Shown: piece by piece, positions 12,101 to 24,179 of the stretch
Position numbering within the stretch: the stretch's first letter is position 1
Layout of the letters: the number at the start of each line of letters is the position of its first letter
From: Tribonema minus
Lineage: Eukaryota > Sar > Xanthophyceae > Tribonematales > Tribonemataceae
Length of the DNA: 64,000 nucleotides
Direction: 5' to 3'
NCBI GenBank assembly: GCA_017506865.1
Contig: JAFCMP010000068.1
Coordinates: forward strand, 1,054,001 to 1,118,000
Notes under the pieces: model-generated
What the model was told of the DNA's origin: nothing
Seen by the model: the letters and a program-made list of their open reading frames with translations, nothing else
Database searches by the model: none
Translations under genes and position numbers: made by a program

Positions 12101-14103
12101 CCTCACTGCGTCCAAATATCTCAGTGAAAACGCTGCTGTACACACTGGTGTCGGCCACTATTGAGAGGCTCACGGAGCCATACTCAAGCAGTTTAAGTAA
12201 GGCAATGCTCATGACGTCAACACGTGCTACCCCTCCATCACACCAGTCCATCTTCTGCGCTTCTGTTGTTGAGATACGGTGCTTTTTTGATGCTGCTGCA
12301 GTGAGAGTTGAACTTGTTGACACAGCTCCAAAAAAACTGGCCAAAAGTGGCTTCCGCGTGCCATCCGTCTTGCAACGCAGCATGCGCAACACGTTTTCCT
12401 CACCTTCACTTGCGTGCCGGCTGTGGCCCCGACATTGTTGCTGTCAAATTTGAATCGCGCAATCACAGTGTTCCGGCCCCAATCCACGTAGTTGACGTAG
12501 AAGTAGCCCGTGGTCTGGAAGTCGGGGCTGAACGCAAGCCCTAGAAGCCCTAGCTCGCCGATGTTGCCGCTGCCCCCCGTGTTGACCGTGCCTGTGAGGT
12601 CCAAAACGCGCGTAGTGTAGCCGGCATCTGGGCTGTTGTCTACCTCAAGGATGCTACCGGACTGATCCAGAATCCACCACTTGTTGGAGCCGGGCTTGGG
12701 GAACATGCCGACCATGCGCGACGGCAGGTTGAGGTTGTTGTTGAAGTACTTGTTCATGCTCGCCGTCTTGACGAGCTGCGGCGAGTGGCAGAGGGCAGCA
12801 GAGGGAAGTCATTCTCAAAGCACACTTTCATATTACGTCTTGTCTCCGCCACGTCCGGCTTCAGTAGCTGCAAGCAGATGGTTGGTAGTGGGCAGAGTGG
12901 GAGCCCATCTCAACAGATGGTGCACATAGACAGCATGTGTGAGCAAGCCCTGATGGGGTACTCTGACGTCTGTGCAGCACTAGGTGTGGGTTGATTTGAA
13001 GTTGAGGCCGGCAGCACCCCCCCCTTAAGGGTATGTATTCCCCTCATACCCATACCTACCAAACCCAACGCCTTCTTTGCCTCATGGCCAGCGTCTGCCT
13101 CTCTGGTCTGTCACTACTTAGTGTTGCAGCAGCATGTCTGGACTCGTTCCTACAGGTGCCAGTGGGGCTGGGCTGTGCACGCGGACATGATCCCATTTGC
13201 TACATACAATTGAACAAGCTTCATCAGATCATGTCATTGCTCTCGCCACAGGTACCAACACATCAAGCACTTGTGAGCGCTGATGCGTCGGACTGCATTT
13301 GCACTCTATATGCCGGAGAGCCGTTAACGCTGCCAAGCGGACATTGATAGAGCGACTCGTAACTCGCTCTTTAACTCACCTGGTCGTTCACCGGGTAGCA
13401 GTAGGTATCTGAGGACGCGTGCGTCTGGCAGTAATCTGCCGGCAAGCCCAGGTCGTTGCCACAGGCCGACACATAGTCATGGCAGAAGTCCTGCATCACA
13501 CCAGGCACGTGGTATAAGTGACAAACGAAGTTGCAGTAAGCGCACACGAGTCAGAGCCGCGGCTTACTGCCGTCATCCAAGAAGAGCATTGCTCAATGTG
13601 CAGACAACTCTTCACAGGTGCCTGCATTGTGCTCCACAAGCAGCAGTGATGTAACGTTGCCTTGTTTTCAAGCTCGAATTGGTGCTGTTCGCATGAGCTA
13701 GAACGAGTCCACATTGCAGAGGGGCGCACGCGCCGAACGAGCAAGGGGATCACGATCTTCTCACCCAGCAAAGCTCCAAGTACTGGTTCCTGTAATTGTG
13801 TATGCTGAACGGCCCACATACACCGCACGCGACCTGCTGCTGGAAGGGCTTGCACGCATCCGAGAGCTGGTGGCCGTCGTAGTATTGGGCCTTCGCTTGA
13901 TTCTCTTGGCCGGCATCGCAGCAAGAGCCGTACTGACTGTTTATGACCTCAGTGCAGAAGCTGAGCTGCCCTCTCAGGTCCAGCGATGGTGGACTGCTGT
14001 CCGATATGCATGAGGGATGGGCGTCGACGCCAGCAGCGAGCAAGATCGCCGCGAGCACTGCGCAAGGCACCTTTATTGCCTGCCTGTGCCTCCGATCAGC
14101 CAT
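3194..14103 (-). CDS. Secreted HHIP/HIPL-like glucose/sorbosone dehydrogenase-fold protein, 15 exons
   Basis: Exons in transcript order: 14103-13765, 13490-13380, 12775-12404, 11896-11782, 10927-10762, 10596-10527, 10066-10011, 9619-9581, 8830-8753, 8287-8229, 7501-7176, 6784-6610, 5710-5495, 4388-4293, 3354-3194 (792 aa; all phases agree). Residues 1-28 are a signal peptide (ATG at 14103; MTKEN at 14118 is an alternative). Residues 29-150 are a Cys-rich folate-receptor-like domain as in animal HHIP and plant HIPL proteins. Residues about 155-527 form the PQQ-glucose-dehydrogenase-like propeller: ELGLLGLAFSPDF, QPYDNHNGG, PTGDGGSGNNPEDTAQN, SLLGKVLRI, VWAYGFRNPFRCSFD, GANHGWRNYEG, YVYRGSKYADVYGG. 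A Gly/Ser/Gln linker (about 530-562) leads to a beta-sandwich resembling CBM6 (about 565-707) and a tail with CCPLACGKC and ASCCHSR motifs. It probably acts outside the cell or at the cell surface on carbohydrate; substrate and cofactor use are unproven. Confidence 0.88.
3362..3640. repeat. Tandem duplication at acceptor of last HIPL exon, period 159 bp
   Basis: The sequence beginning gcgagcagggcgca at 3362, just upstream (in transcript sense) of the acceptor of the final exon, recurs at 3521. The second copy reads CTGCTCGCAG in transcript sense, a decoy acceptor-like site. Both copies continue with similar CA- and GC-rich sequence to about 3490 and 3640. Confidence 0.7.
4041..4210 (+). repeat. 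Dispersed repeat R1, copy 1 (170 bp) with a 31-bp extra segment
   Basis: Nearly identical to 59559-59697. Shared parts include acaagcctgcaacgcaggg, gggcccgtccgattttag and a terminal gctataaatacaagatcat with a TATA-like core. Copy 1 differs by 31 extra bases (about 4070-4100) containing gcgccctgagcgagaatt; that segment is also the end of repeat R2. It lies inside an intron of the HIPL-like gene. Confidence 0.85.
5021..5136 (+). repeat. Dispersed repeat R2, copy 1
   Basis: It begins tggttgtcgttg and ends gcgccctgagcgagaatt followed by aataaaaagtacaag. An inverted copy lies at 35219-35352 and a degraded piece at 23501-23543. The A-rich end recalls the 3' end of a retroposed element, but no coding part or target-site duplication was seen. 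It lies in an HIPL intron. Confidence 0.8.
9234..9580. repeat. Tandem copies of the HIPL exon-8 donor junction (about 167 and 180 bp apart)
   Basis: The block atggactcac next to the donor of the 39-nt exon (9571-9580) recurs at 9391-9400, exactly 180 bp away, again giving GTGAGTCC on the transcript strand. Following sequence (cacactgactaaaa, cctcgtgctctcat, agtcactgaac) is repeated too. A further partial copy starts at 9234 (tcccaagctgatg; also at 9401). The intron thus holds decoy donors. Confidence 0.8.
10412..10435 (-). repeat. Telomere-like short repeat in HIPL intron
   Basis: On the plus strand, aacccaaacctaaccctgac; on the transcript strand this reads as imperfect TTAGGG units, about 95 bases downstream of the exon-6 donor. 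Confidence 0.5.
10483..10517. repeat. C-run (G-run in transcript) beside HIPL exon-6 donor
   Basis: More than 25 nearly uninterrupted C residues on the plus strand. In the transcript they form a G-run starting about 10 bases after the donor GTGAGG. Confidence 0.9.
10592..10779. repeat. 23-bp exact direct repeats flanking the 165-bp HIPL intron 5
   Basis: The 23 bases 10592-10614 equal 10757-10779. The core in transcript sense is CCGCAACCCATTCAGGTGCT. Splicing cuts TTCAG|GTGCT at the same place in both copies, so the intron 10597-10761 equals one repeat period (165 bp). The inner sequence shows no other obvious repeat. Confidence 0.9.
10901..11166. repeat. Intronic decayed copy of the HIPL exon-5 acceptor region (period 166 bp)
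   Basis: Sequence 10901-11000 (first part of exon 5, its acceptor and the upstream intron) recurs at 11067-11166 with about 15% differences. The true exon reads GDGGSGNNPE; the copy reads GDDGNVNSPE behind a conserved GCAG acceptor and then diverges. The copy lies upstream of the true exon in the transcript, so it is a potential decoy acceptor or pseudo-exon. Confidence 0.85.
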
Positions 14104-16302
14104 GTTCTCCTTCGTCATACAAAATAGCGTTGCTATACAGCGGCAACACCTCACAAGTGCTACGCTTGCAGCGCAAGTTTATGCTGTGGGATCAGCTCGC
14201 TCTTTTTCAGCAAAAGCATCTCGCGAACGGCGGTTCACGAATTCACGAAGTGATTTTAAGTCATTCAATGAATTCGTTGGAAGTCAACTTCGACACTAAA
14301 GCTTTGAGCACTGTTGAGAATATGCCAGCACTGCTACATAGCTCCATCGACCTTGACCCTGTGCTGATCTGTATGTTCTTATCACACACCGCACCTCTAA
14401 TACATGCGCACATGTGCACTATGTAGATGAAATCGATAGCAAAACCACCATGTCGCAACAGTGGTGAGCCAGGTAATAATCACTGTTGAGGTCAATTACC
14501 ATACAAGCGCCCCTTTTACTCGTGGGCGCAACTACAGTATGATCCTGGCGCATGCTCATCAGCACTAGCACGTGCAACCAAACCCTTGAAGTTCACAGCG
14601 TTTTGAACAAAGCCAACTCTGTGCGTGCCTCCGTCAGGATGGAGTAAACAGGGCATTGATCAGCGCACGAGCCCGTCAACCTGCTCAGTGCATGGCCGAA
14701 AGAGTTGGTGACGGCACAGTGGGAGTGTCACGTGCTGCATTTTCACTTGAAGTAAAACTTCATCCAAGAAACTCAGCAAAGCTGCTGGCAGCACCCTGCA
14801 CTGAGTGCCCTCTTTGTAAACAAAAACAATGACACAGATCTGGCAGCCGACTCTGATTCCACGCATGATGCCCTATATGGCACGTTCTTTCAACAATAGG
14901 TGAGAAAGCTCACGCAAAAAGCAACAACAGCACGCAGCAGCAGGGGTGAAAAATGCAGACAGATATTTTAGCCTGTGTGCATATGCGTATAATTCCAAAT
15001 GTGCGGACGAACAGCCCCGCCCCTCGACCCTCCCCCCTCCCCCGCTCCCCCGTTCGCCTGCCCCTGCCCCTGCTGCCCTGTATCGCTTTTTGTGTGTGTA
15101 GTGTGTGTGTGTGGTATCGGCACTGGACCTCTAGCACTTGTCCAGGCAGTTACTAGGTGGGCGCGTGATGCGCCCGCAACCAAATGGGGCGATGCATGTG
15201 GGTGCTATACGGCGCGCCAGCCCCTCCTGAGCAACAGGCATGACAACATGGCAACGGGGCAAACTGTGCGCAATTAGAACGAGCGAATGCCACCAGTGTG
15301 AGATGCATAATCAGACGCGTGTTGTAAACTTGATCTCACGGTTGAAAGCACAATCCTCCTGATGGTGCCAGCCCTCCCACCTTGTGATCAGCATTGCACG
15401 CCCAAGGGCTGTGCTTGTGGTGTTGCCACTGGGTTGTTGCACCGTCTTGGCACAGAGTTCACACCTATATGCCTACAATGTCGCAGCCATAGCGCGCGCT
15501 TCGCTCTCTGCATGCATACTGTGTTGCACGCTCTTTGATGCGGAGTGACTGTAGCATGCGACGATCATGACCCTGCTCAGGCACTGCACGTCACGCAACG
15601 CACCGCACTGCACTCACGCTGACTGTGGTTGTGCGAGGCAACTGCAGCGTGCTGCACGCATACTCACAGTTGGCAGCCATCGGCAGATGACACACACACC
15701 GTAGATGCGGTCGGCCAAAACACCGGCTCGAAATTGTTACAGCAACTGCTTGCTTGAAGGCCTCCAACGGTCGCAGGTACTTGAACCAGGGGAAACACCG
15801 TATGTACTACAACAGAGTCACGGCTACTTGCAAGCACGACCCCGGTTGGAGACGCATCGTCGCAGTCCGCCTACAGGGAGCTGCGACATGCACGCAAACG
15901 CATGCACCCCACATGTCACAATCTCCAACATGATTCTCGTGACACTTTTTCAGAATGATATCAGTGGAAAGAGCTCCATTTCAGCGCAGAGCTGAGCCTG
16001 CGTGTTACTCTAGTAAACAATGAATGCATTCAAAAACCACGGCGACTCACCAAAGGAGAGCTTTCCAGCGCGCCGCGCGCAGCTCCCACCCTCCCCGCAC
16101 AGAAAAAGTAGACGGAAAAATAACTACGGCAGTCCTCAGCAGCAGCAGCAGCAGCGGCGAGCGCGATCGCCCTCCTCGCCTGCAAAAAGGGAGGGGGGGG
16201 GGGGTCGCCGCCGCGCGCGCAGACCCGCATGGGGCCTTGCAGGGGGGGGGGAGAAGGGGAGGGGACACACGGGGGGGTGGGGGGGACGTGACCCCCCTCA
16301 CC
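14104..16302. other. Intergenic region between HIPL-like gene and eIF5A
   Basis: About 2.2 kb that should contain the HIPL promoter and the eIF5A 3' end. I see a C-rich stretch at 15014-15075, a short TG-rich simple repeat near 15090-15114 and G-rich tracts at 16190-16290 just beyond the eIF5A stop. No gene, tRNA or clear promoter motif was recognised. Confidence 0.5.
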
Positions 16303-18502
16303 CTAGTTGCCGGTGGTGTCCTCTTTGTAGGCCATGACCTGGTCGTGGCCCATGGCGGATACGACGGTGACGATGAGGGTCTTGCCGGCGTCAAACTCCG
16401 TGCGCAGCTGCTCGTCAAAGCCCTCGGGGAAGCCGGGGAGCTTGAGGTCGTCCTTGGTGTCGCCGGACTCTGGGGGGGGTGGGGTATAGGGGTAGGTATT
16501 GGGTATGGGGGTGAGCAGGCCGCGCGTCACTTCTGGCTACAAGGGGGGGGGGGGGGGGGGGGAATGACTTTATGAAGTTACAGATACCCTACTTGCTCAT
16601 TGACCGAGAAACTTCTGCGAACGATTGCGTCATTGAGGCGCTATGCATGTGACGCTATGCACACAAGCGCGGACAGCAGTTGAGGTACCAAATACGCGCA
16701 CGGCGAGCCTGTGCCGGGAGCCACAGGGTGGTGCGGATGCAGCAGCTGCTGCAAGAGCAACAGCGAAAGCAGTCACCAACTTCAACTTCACCAGGATATA
16801 GGTGTCACACCCGTGAACTTCAACAATGTGAGGTACCACTAACACGAGCGTAAACCGAGCCGCAGTGCCGAACTGCTTACCGCCCTGCGCACCGCCTTCA
16901 AGTTGTTGAGGAGCACGCGCACTCACCGGTGAGCAGCGACAGGAAGCCGTCGTCGGAGATGTCGAGCAGCTGGTAGTCCACGCGCGCGACGTTGGGCACG
17001 GAGGTCGCGTGCGACGTGGGCACAATGTCCTCCAGCTTCTTGCCGGTGAAGATGTCGATGGCGGTGAAGTTGGCCTTGGCGTGGCCGTGCTTGCCCGTCT
17101 TGGACGTGGACACGTTGGCCACCTTGCAGGGGCGCCCCTTGATCACTATGTAGCCGCCCTGCGCAATTGAAATGGGCGTTGCAAGGAGGGGGGTAGGCAT
17201 GCAGGCGTTGAAGAAGGGGTATGCAGGGTACTGTGTACAAAGCACCACGACGCCGTTCTGCGGCGTTTGAAGCATGAACGGTATGGGGGGGGCATTGTGC
17301 GCACGGGGCGGCGTTCTCAGCGCTAAGATGACACGTCCTCTGCTACAACGCGCTCTGCGCGGTGGCATGCGCAGCTGTACTGTGCCTGTACTGACGGTGT
17401 ACTCAAGCCCCCCTTGAAACTGCAGTTTCAGTCGGTGAACTGGCCTAAACTGCCAGTTTTCGCACTGCGCTCATGTATACTGCTAAACAATGGACGCCAA
17501 GCGCTTCACCAGCACGTCAGGCTGAACAGAAAAAGGTGTTATGGAATCGCCTGAGCGCAAGTCCTGCCACAAAAACTACCTGAAATCAGCAACTTTGGTG
17601 CTCATCAGGCTGCTTCAGAATGGTGCTACCCCCCCTTCCCAGCGTGACGATTGATCTGCCAGAGCCTGCCTGTTGTACATAGGCCACACTACCAGGGTTC
17701 AGGTCCTGTCACCACCAGGCGCGCGCGTGCTGCCTCCCTGGCCAAGTAACACACATGGAGTCGCCGCGCAATCCGTCCGCTGATGCGCTACTCGTGTAAT
17801 GGGAGGCTCCATGCCAACAGCCATAGCTCAGTGACACTCCACATCAATCAGCTTCTCTCCCTCAATATCCCCTCCTCTCTCAGTCTCGCATGTTTACGCC
17901 GTGTTCCCCATCACATGCCCCAGCTGCAACAGGTCTGTCGGTGCTGGAATGCGCCACCAATGTGAACAAGGGCTAGATGGACACACGTGCTTTCGCCATG
18001 CTGCAGATTGCAGCACCAATCCATCAACCTACTTGTACATACCGCTGCGCTGTGAAGCAAGCACTGAAACAATGTGCCGCCAGTCAAAATACGGCATCCG
18101 CCTAACAGAGGGCAAGGGCGACTGCATAACCAAGCAGACAGTTAATTGTGATTGAGAGCTTTTGTGATTGTCACTACACACACACAAGCCAGAGTACCCC
18201 CCAAGCAACATGTGCAATGCTCTAGCACACAGATCATTATGGACCATGACCTGATCGCAGACAACAGTACTATAGAGTACTCTTAGAGGAGTACAGCAGA
18301 AGCAGTACTCTAACGTGTTGAACACCAGCAAAGCCCTACAGCACCTTGACCACGCATCAATCGTGTCCAACGTGGATGCAGGCAGTAGGCTCACCTTGCG
18401 GATCTGACCGGCATCCATAGGGAATGTGTGCGAGGCGCCCGCATCCGAGGATGTGAAGTCGTAGTTGTTGAGCGCCTCATCAGTCGCACTAGTCTCCGCC
18501 AT
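16303..18502 (-). CDS. eIF5A: Translation factor eIF5A (hypusine-containing)
   Basis: Three exons: 18502-18395, 17158-16927, 16469-16303 (168 aa; eIF5A is usually about 155-160). Start codon at 18500-18502 ([16 protein letters not shown]). The second exon carries [20 protein letters not shown] followed by TGKHGHAK, the loop in which the lysine between Gly and His is converted to hypusine by deoxyhypusine synthase and hydroxylase. Next come [18 protein letters not shown] and a C-terminal OB-fold ending YKEDTTGN. The factor acts in the cytoplasm at the ribosomal E site, aiding elongation through difficult peptide bonds and termination. Introns are 1,236 and 457 bases. Intron 2 holds a long G-run on the plus strand (C-run in the transcript), and its acceptor tract is almost pure C. 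The gene is divergent from the TPR gene, which starts within about 770 bases. Confidence 0.97.
16538..16561. repeat. G-run in eIF5A intron 2
   Basis: Over 20 G residues in a row on the plus strand, giving a C-run in the transcript about 70 bases upstream of the exon-3 acceptor. Confidence 0.9.
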
Positions 18503-19269
18503 GATTATCTGCACCCACGAAACGCACGCAGTGGCAACGCAAGCAGGTGCAACCTCATGAGCATCAGCCGGTCAACGTGCAGCGCAGCGCAATGGCCTTC
18601 AGCTGCGCCCACATGCCGCCGCCTGCTACAGAGGCTCACAAGCACCAGCATCAGCCGAGGCGACCTCCGGTGCCGCCGCTGCAGCCGAAAAGCGAGCTCT
18701 CCTCGTGTGAGTCTCAGAGCACCCCTCTGCGCAGCACTGGTGCCGCTAGCACACCGCGGTGCACTGCTGCAGGAGGGACAACATCAAGTCCATGGCCACA
18801 CACGCGCTCCTCACTGGCACCAGAGCACGCCAACACCAACACGCGTACTGTCGAAACGTCGCCCAAGATGAACCGGCATACGCAGCAGAGCCGGCAGAGC
18901 ACGACCGCGCACAACTAGCTGCCCGCAGCGCCCTCCGCGGCTACCTCCATGCAATCAAACTTCAGGACAGGACACCATCCATTCTCCAGCACGACATCGC
19001 CGCGGCTGACAGCTGCTGACCTGAAGGGGTTTGACGAGAGAGGAGCGCTCCTGAGGGTGTTGAGAGTGGGTCGGGGGACGAGCCTGCCGTTCACTGCACT
19101 GGCGAAGAGCAGCGCCACAAAGTCACAAGGTAGGTACGTGATTACTTGCTTACGCGAGTCCAAGTCGAGTATCTGAAACGGGCGTATGTAGTTGCACCGA
19201 AAAGGAGAGAAAAGGAGAGAAGAGGTCTGTGTCTCCTGCAGCTTTGTCCAAGCCACAAAAAGCGTCTCG
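18503..19269. promoter_or_regulatory. Divergent spacer between eIF5A and TPR gene (putative shared promoter)
   Basis: The eIF5A start (minus) and the first secure codon of the TPR gene (plus, 19270) face away from each other here. An open frame from 18949 (MQSNFRTGHH) ending at a good donor (GTAGGT after 19125) could be a first TPR exon, splicing to an alternative acceptor just before 19260. No TATA box was recognised, so shared regulation is inferred from arrangement only. Confidence 0.35.
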
Positions 19270-22200
19270 ATGACACTCCTACTGGACGGTGTACAGGAGA
19301 TCTCCTCTGTGGAGGCACTGTCGGTGTCGTTGAGGCGAGCTTCACTCCAGCAATCCACCCGAGACGTCGCGGACCACCAAGAGCGACTGGCACGAGCACT
19401 GTACCAGACAGGACAGTACGAGCTGGCAGCAGAAGCATGCAAGCGAGCACACAAGGTACCTTGGATAGCGTTTCAAGGCAGGCAGCGCTCGGCCATGCAA
19501 CTTCAAGCTTCATCTGGCAAAAACCTTTCATGACCCATGAATCCATGGCATGATGTACTGCTTTGTGGTGCAGGTCTGGCAGGTCAACTCGGAAAGGGTG
19601 TGCGATGCACGCGCTCTTGCAATGGCGGGGGTGTGTTATTACGATGCTGGAGCTGTGGGCAAGGCGGATGACATGTTCAAGAGAGCGGAGAACACGGCCA
19701 AGGAGGCAGGCGATGCCACACTCATGTTAACATGCACGCACAACAGGGCGCTGGCACTGCTGCAGTCTGGCCGGCCAGAGGCAGCAGTTGATACGCTGAT
19801 GGCGGCTCATGAGGTGCACACCGGCTGGCATGTCTTTTCAATAGCTCAGTGTGTGCACCTCCGCCACAGCACACAGTCCCAAACTGACTGCATCTGTTTG
19901 CATTACATTTAGCAGCGTTCATGCGCCCTTGACGTGCATGCTGCCTTGCTTCCAGGTTCGGCAGCGCTGCTGCTGTTCAACTGCCACAAGTAGGTGCCAC
20001 AATCTTGTAAGCGCAACTTCACCTCATGACCACGCACTGCCCGCAGGTGGCCACAGCAGCTTCATCGCAAGGCGGCACAGACCCCCTCTCATCAACCATA
20101 GCCGAATCCTTGGCGGCATGCCAACTGGCCTGCGGACGGCACGTCGACGCCCTCCGCGCACTGTCAGGCGCAACCACCGCGGTCGCTCGCACCAGCGCGG
20201 CGTGCGCGCTGCTCTGCGCCGGCGACGCCGCGCGTGCGCAGCGCGAGTTCCTGGCAGCGCTCAGCCAGCTGAGCAACAGCACTGAGGCAGCAGCGCTCAT
20301 CAGCGCGGAGGCGCCGCGCAGCGCGGGCGTCTTTGCGGAGGCGCGCGTGGCGTACCATGTGGGCGAGGCGCGGCGGCGCAGCGCTCAGCTCGTGCAGGCG
20401 ATGGAGAGCTTTGAGGAGGCGGCTGCGACGCTGCGGGTGGGTTTGGGTACAGTAGGTATGCCTGTAGTGCGACCGCTGCGCAATATGTACTGCGACCACT
20501 GCGCAATGTTAACAGCGCTGGCGTGCCTGTCATGAGATGGCGTTTGCTTGGTGAGATTGAATGGTTGGAGGCAGCATGTGTCTGACTGCTCGAGCTTGGT
20601 ATCTTGGACCTCATGCAAGTGACCCCGCTGCCATCTGACGACGATCAGAGAGATGTGTATTTTGAGGCATGTAGTGTCCACAGAGGATGTGCATAAATGC
20701 AATGCATACATGCAATGAAGCTCAGATTATGGTTGGAGTTCTACTGAGCAGCGCTGCTGCACATCTTGGACCTCATGCAGGCGACACCGCTGTCGTGTGC
20801 CATCTGCAGCGGCCCGCCACCTTCCGCTGTCCCGCACACTGCCCCGGACTGATGCGCATCACTTTGCTTCCTCTGAGCACGACATGGGGCATGTGTCACA
20901 GTGCACAGAGGGACATCATGCCAGGACCATATGTGTACTAGAGCACTGTCACAAAGAGTCAGGGGGCACCCGCCACAGTGCAACCAGCTGGCACTTTTGA
21001 AACCTGACCACCGCTCCCCGTTCGTCTCATGCAGTCAAGCGTCTCACGCCGTGCTGTCGCCAATCCGCAACTGGAAAGACCCACACGCGGTCCCCCCGCA
21101 TTGCGGCTCCCCTCCCTGCGCCACAGGCCATGGGCACGGGCGCTCAGCACGACACCACGCCACTGGCGTCAGAACGCGCGTCGCTGCTCATGGAGGTGCA
21201 CACGGCCATGGCGCTGTGCCTGTTGGCACGTGCTGCCGCCGCTGCCGCCGCGGATCACTCCGCCATGAAGGGTGACCTCGAGGCGGCGCTGGCGCAGCTG
21301 GCGGCGGGGGCGGCGGCGGGCGCTGCCGTCGGCGGCGCCGCGGCTGCTGCGCAGGTGCAGGGCAACGTGGCGCTGCAGGTGCGGGGGCAGTTGGCGAGGG
21401 AGGGGTGATGGCGTGGATTAGGTGTTGGGTAGGGCACCCTGTGTAATGAGGCGTGTGCGTACTGTGTGATGGGTGTGGTATGGTTTGTGCGGAACCGGGC
21501 AGGTGAGGTTGAAGTGGCAGCGTTGAGGTCTCTTAACGTGCGCAATGCACTGCAGACCGTGAGCATGTAGACCGCTCGTACATGAGTGCGACAATGTCGT
21601 ATGCGGACAACGCCAGCACTGCTGAGCGCCAAAGCACACTCTGCAGCAACGGCACCACAAACCGCGCACCGCCGTCCGCATCACAACGACTGGGTGCACA
21701 GCATGCGCAAGGGGCTCCGGTACTGCCTGCTCACCGCTGCTTGCCCCGACACCAGCCCCATAAAGCCCAAACCGCGTCTATTCACGCCAATCAACTTCAG
21801 GGTCAATCAGCTTCAAGTGGTAGAGCCCCACGCACACCACCGCCTGCTTCCACACGGTGCTGCCACCGCAGGCGGTCGCCCTGCTGGCGCTCGGCCGCAG
21901 CGACGACGCCGCGCGCCGCCTGCAGCAGAACCAGCCCGCGCCGCACGACGCTGCCGCCGCCGCCAAACCAAGGCCGGCCGCAGACGCGGGCGCCGCGGCA
22001 ACTTCAACCTCAACTTCAACACCGCCGCGCGCTGTTCTCACTGTCGGCACCTCCGCGAACGCTCCGTGGGCGGTTCTGCACGCGTGCGCGGCGGCACTGG
22101 CGGCGGGCGGCGGTGGCGGCCTCTGCGATGGCGTCGGCGCAGCGGGGGCTCGTGAGGGGAGGCAACACCAGCGCCGCGGGACGGTCGGAGGAGGCGGCAA

Positions 22201-24179
22201 GAAGGACGAAAATTCTGCCGTTGAGGTACATGTGTATTGAAACTTGGTGTGGTGTGTGGTGCTTGATGATGAGACTGCGAGCGGCCATGTGCGCGTTGCT
22301 GCCAGTAGTTGTGGGATAAATACAGAATATAATTGCAGTGCAATGATCGCTGGTGCGGACGCAAAGTAGCAAACATTACTGGTGATGTCCACCACAGTGC
22401 ATGGCGCCGCCGCATGCGCGCGCGACCCTCGGTGTGCAAGAGCCCCCGCGACACAGGTCGTCTGCGTCGCTACCCTCGCAACGCTCAAGGGGGCGCTTGC
22501 GCTGCGGTCTCTGACAGTTGCGCGCTGCCCATAACTGTTTGCTGCGCAGGCCATGAAGCGGCTGCGGCGCTTCTGCGACACCGACACCGCCGCCGCTGCC
22601 GCCGCTGCTGCCGCCGCCGCGCCGCACAAGCCCAGGCGCGCCTCCACCCACGCAGCGCAAGCCGGCGCGCAGCAGCGACCTTCCGCTGCTAGTAGCACCG
22701 GCGCAGCGGGCAGGCAGGAGAGGAGAGTTGCGGCAACCGCGCTGTCACATCTGGGCGCTGCCGCGCTCGCCGCAGGCAGGCTTGAGGAAGCGGAGCGACG
22801 GTTCACGCAGCAAGCGCAGGCTGCGGCGGCGGCCGGCGACCTGCTCATGCAGGTATGTATGTAACGCGCTACATAGCGATAGGATCGAGGGGTGTGCTGC
22901 GAAAGTGTGTGGTGCGCACTGCAGCTGGCAGCTGTCGTTGCTTGAGGCAGTACTGGCATGTCTGTGTGCGTGCGGGGAGAAGCGTGGCCCATGGCGCATT
23001 CTGTGTAGTATGCATATACATGTCTACATGGACACTCACCGCTGTTTGCAAGCATACATGCCACTTGCATATGGGCCTGCTGGCGCATCAGCTGAGATCG
23101 ACATGCAGGTACATGAATGTACGCTTAGCGTAATGAGTGGCGTACAGCTACCCCACCCCACTCAATACTCTGTTGTCGTAACGTGAAGCGTTGCGAGGGT
23201 GCGCCTTTGACTGCCTCGGGATGCTCATCGTGACTGTTGAATGTCGGGGTGCTTCAAGAAGCGACAACGCCGTGGACAAGGCAATGCTGCTCTCATGGAT
23301 GTGAATGTAATGTTCTGACTTGTAGTGCAGGGTAGTTCCAACAAGTTCCCAAGTTTGATGTGTCAAGCACGCATACATACCCAAGATGTTCAGAGGCCCT
23401 CGCTGGCACAGTAGATCAATCTGCCCTTCGGCATCAACAGCACCATGGAGCTTTAAAGCCAGTGACGAGCAACATACCCCTTGTCAAGTGACATCCATAA
23501 CGTACTTTTGTTTATTTCGCTTCGCTAGGGGCGCGAAAAGCCCTCTCTTTGTGCACTCAATGCAACATTCCTTCTCCGAAGAGAGACTCAAACGCAAACA
23601 GGCTTCCCCCGCTTCACACTACCACCAACACCCCACAACCAAACCCTACTTAGGGTTGCCCAGCCGTGAGGCACACTTGTCCCGTCCATAATGTACATGT
23701 GACATGCCTGCAGCGAGCTGCAACGCTCATTACGATGAGCATGACACCAACAGTGCACACGACTACCCACGACTGCTGCTCTCTGTACTACCCCCCAGGC
23801 CGCGGCGGCACGGGGGCTGGGGGACGTGCACATTGCGCGCGGCGCATACGCCGAGGGCACACAGCACTTTGAGGCATACTTAAAACTAGCGTTAGAAGCG
23901 CAGTCAGACATCATGGCTGCTGATGCGTGCAAGCAGCTCTGCGCACTCTACACGGAGCTCGCAGCCTCGCCACCAGCATTAGGGGAGGAGCCCCCCGTGC
24001 CTGTCATGCAAGAGGGGGGTCAGGAGGAAGGGGAGCAAAGCGCGGGCAAGGAAGATGCAGCTGTTGTGCCGGAAGGTGTGAACACAGAGGGGGCTCTGAA
24101 GGCGCAAAGTCAGCAAGACGCGGCTGCGGAACGCGCGCAATACTACGCACTCATGTATGCGCAATATGCAAGTCAGTGA
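19270..24179 (+). CDS. Tetratricopeptide-repeat (TPR) protein
   Basis: Exons: 19270-19455, 19574-19813, 20047-20436, 21127-21378, 21872-22225, 22550-22852, 23799-24179 (stop TGA at 24177); all junctions keep phase 0, giving about 701 aa. The start is uncertain: 19270 is the first in-frame ATG of its exon, but an upstream exon at about 18949-19125 is possible. TPR-like helical pairs are clear: LARALYQTGQYELAAEACKR, MAGVCYYDAGAVGKADDMFK, THNRALALLQSGRPEAAVDT, TALSHLGAAALAAGRLEEAE, and near the C-terminus LGDVHIARGAYAEGTQHFEA. Long Ala/Gly-rich stretches separate them. TPR arrays are protein-binding scaffolds. The spread of 34-residue units and the acidic tail resemble ciliary or Ttc29-type proteins, but this is only a guess. 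Two donors (19456 GTACCT, 22226 GTACAT) are weak, so these edges may shift. Confidence 0.75.
20601..20800. repeat. Tandem duplication inside TPR intron, period 162 bp
   Basis: The block atcttggacctcatgca at 20601 recurs at 20763, followed in both by a similar stretch ending in gccatctg. The preceding sequence (atggttggag) is also repeated. Confidence 0.65.
23501..23543 (-). repeat. Degraded end of repeat R2
   Basis: ttcgctaggggcgcgaaaag preceded by a T-rich run matches, with changes, the reverse complement of the R2 terminus. It is in the last TPR intron. Confidence 0.5.

Noticed and set aside
19192..19269. N-terminal extension of the TPR exon (HRKGEKRREEVCVSCS)
   Set aside because: It has no ATG and overlaps a typical acceptor (ctcctgcag), so it is read as intron sequence.
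21778..23088. 436-codon minus-strand open frame
   Set aside because: It runs opposite to three well-phased TPR exons and is Ala/Ser/Pro-rich; it is a shadow of GC-rich coding sequence.
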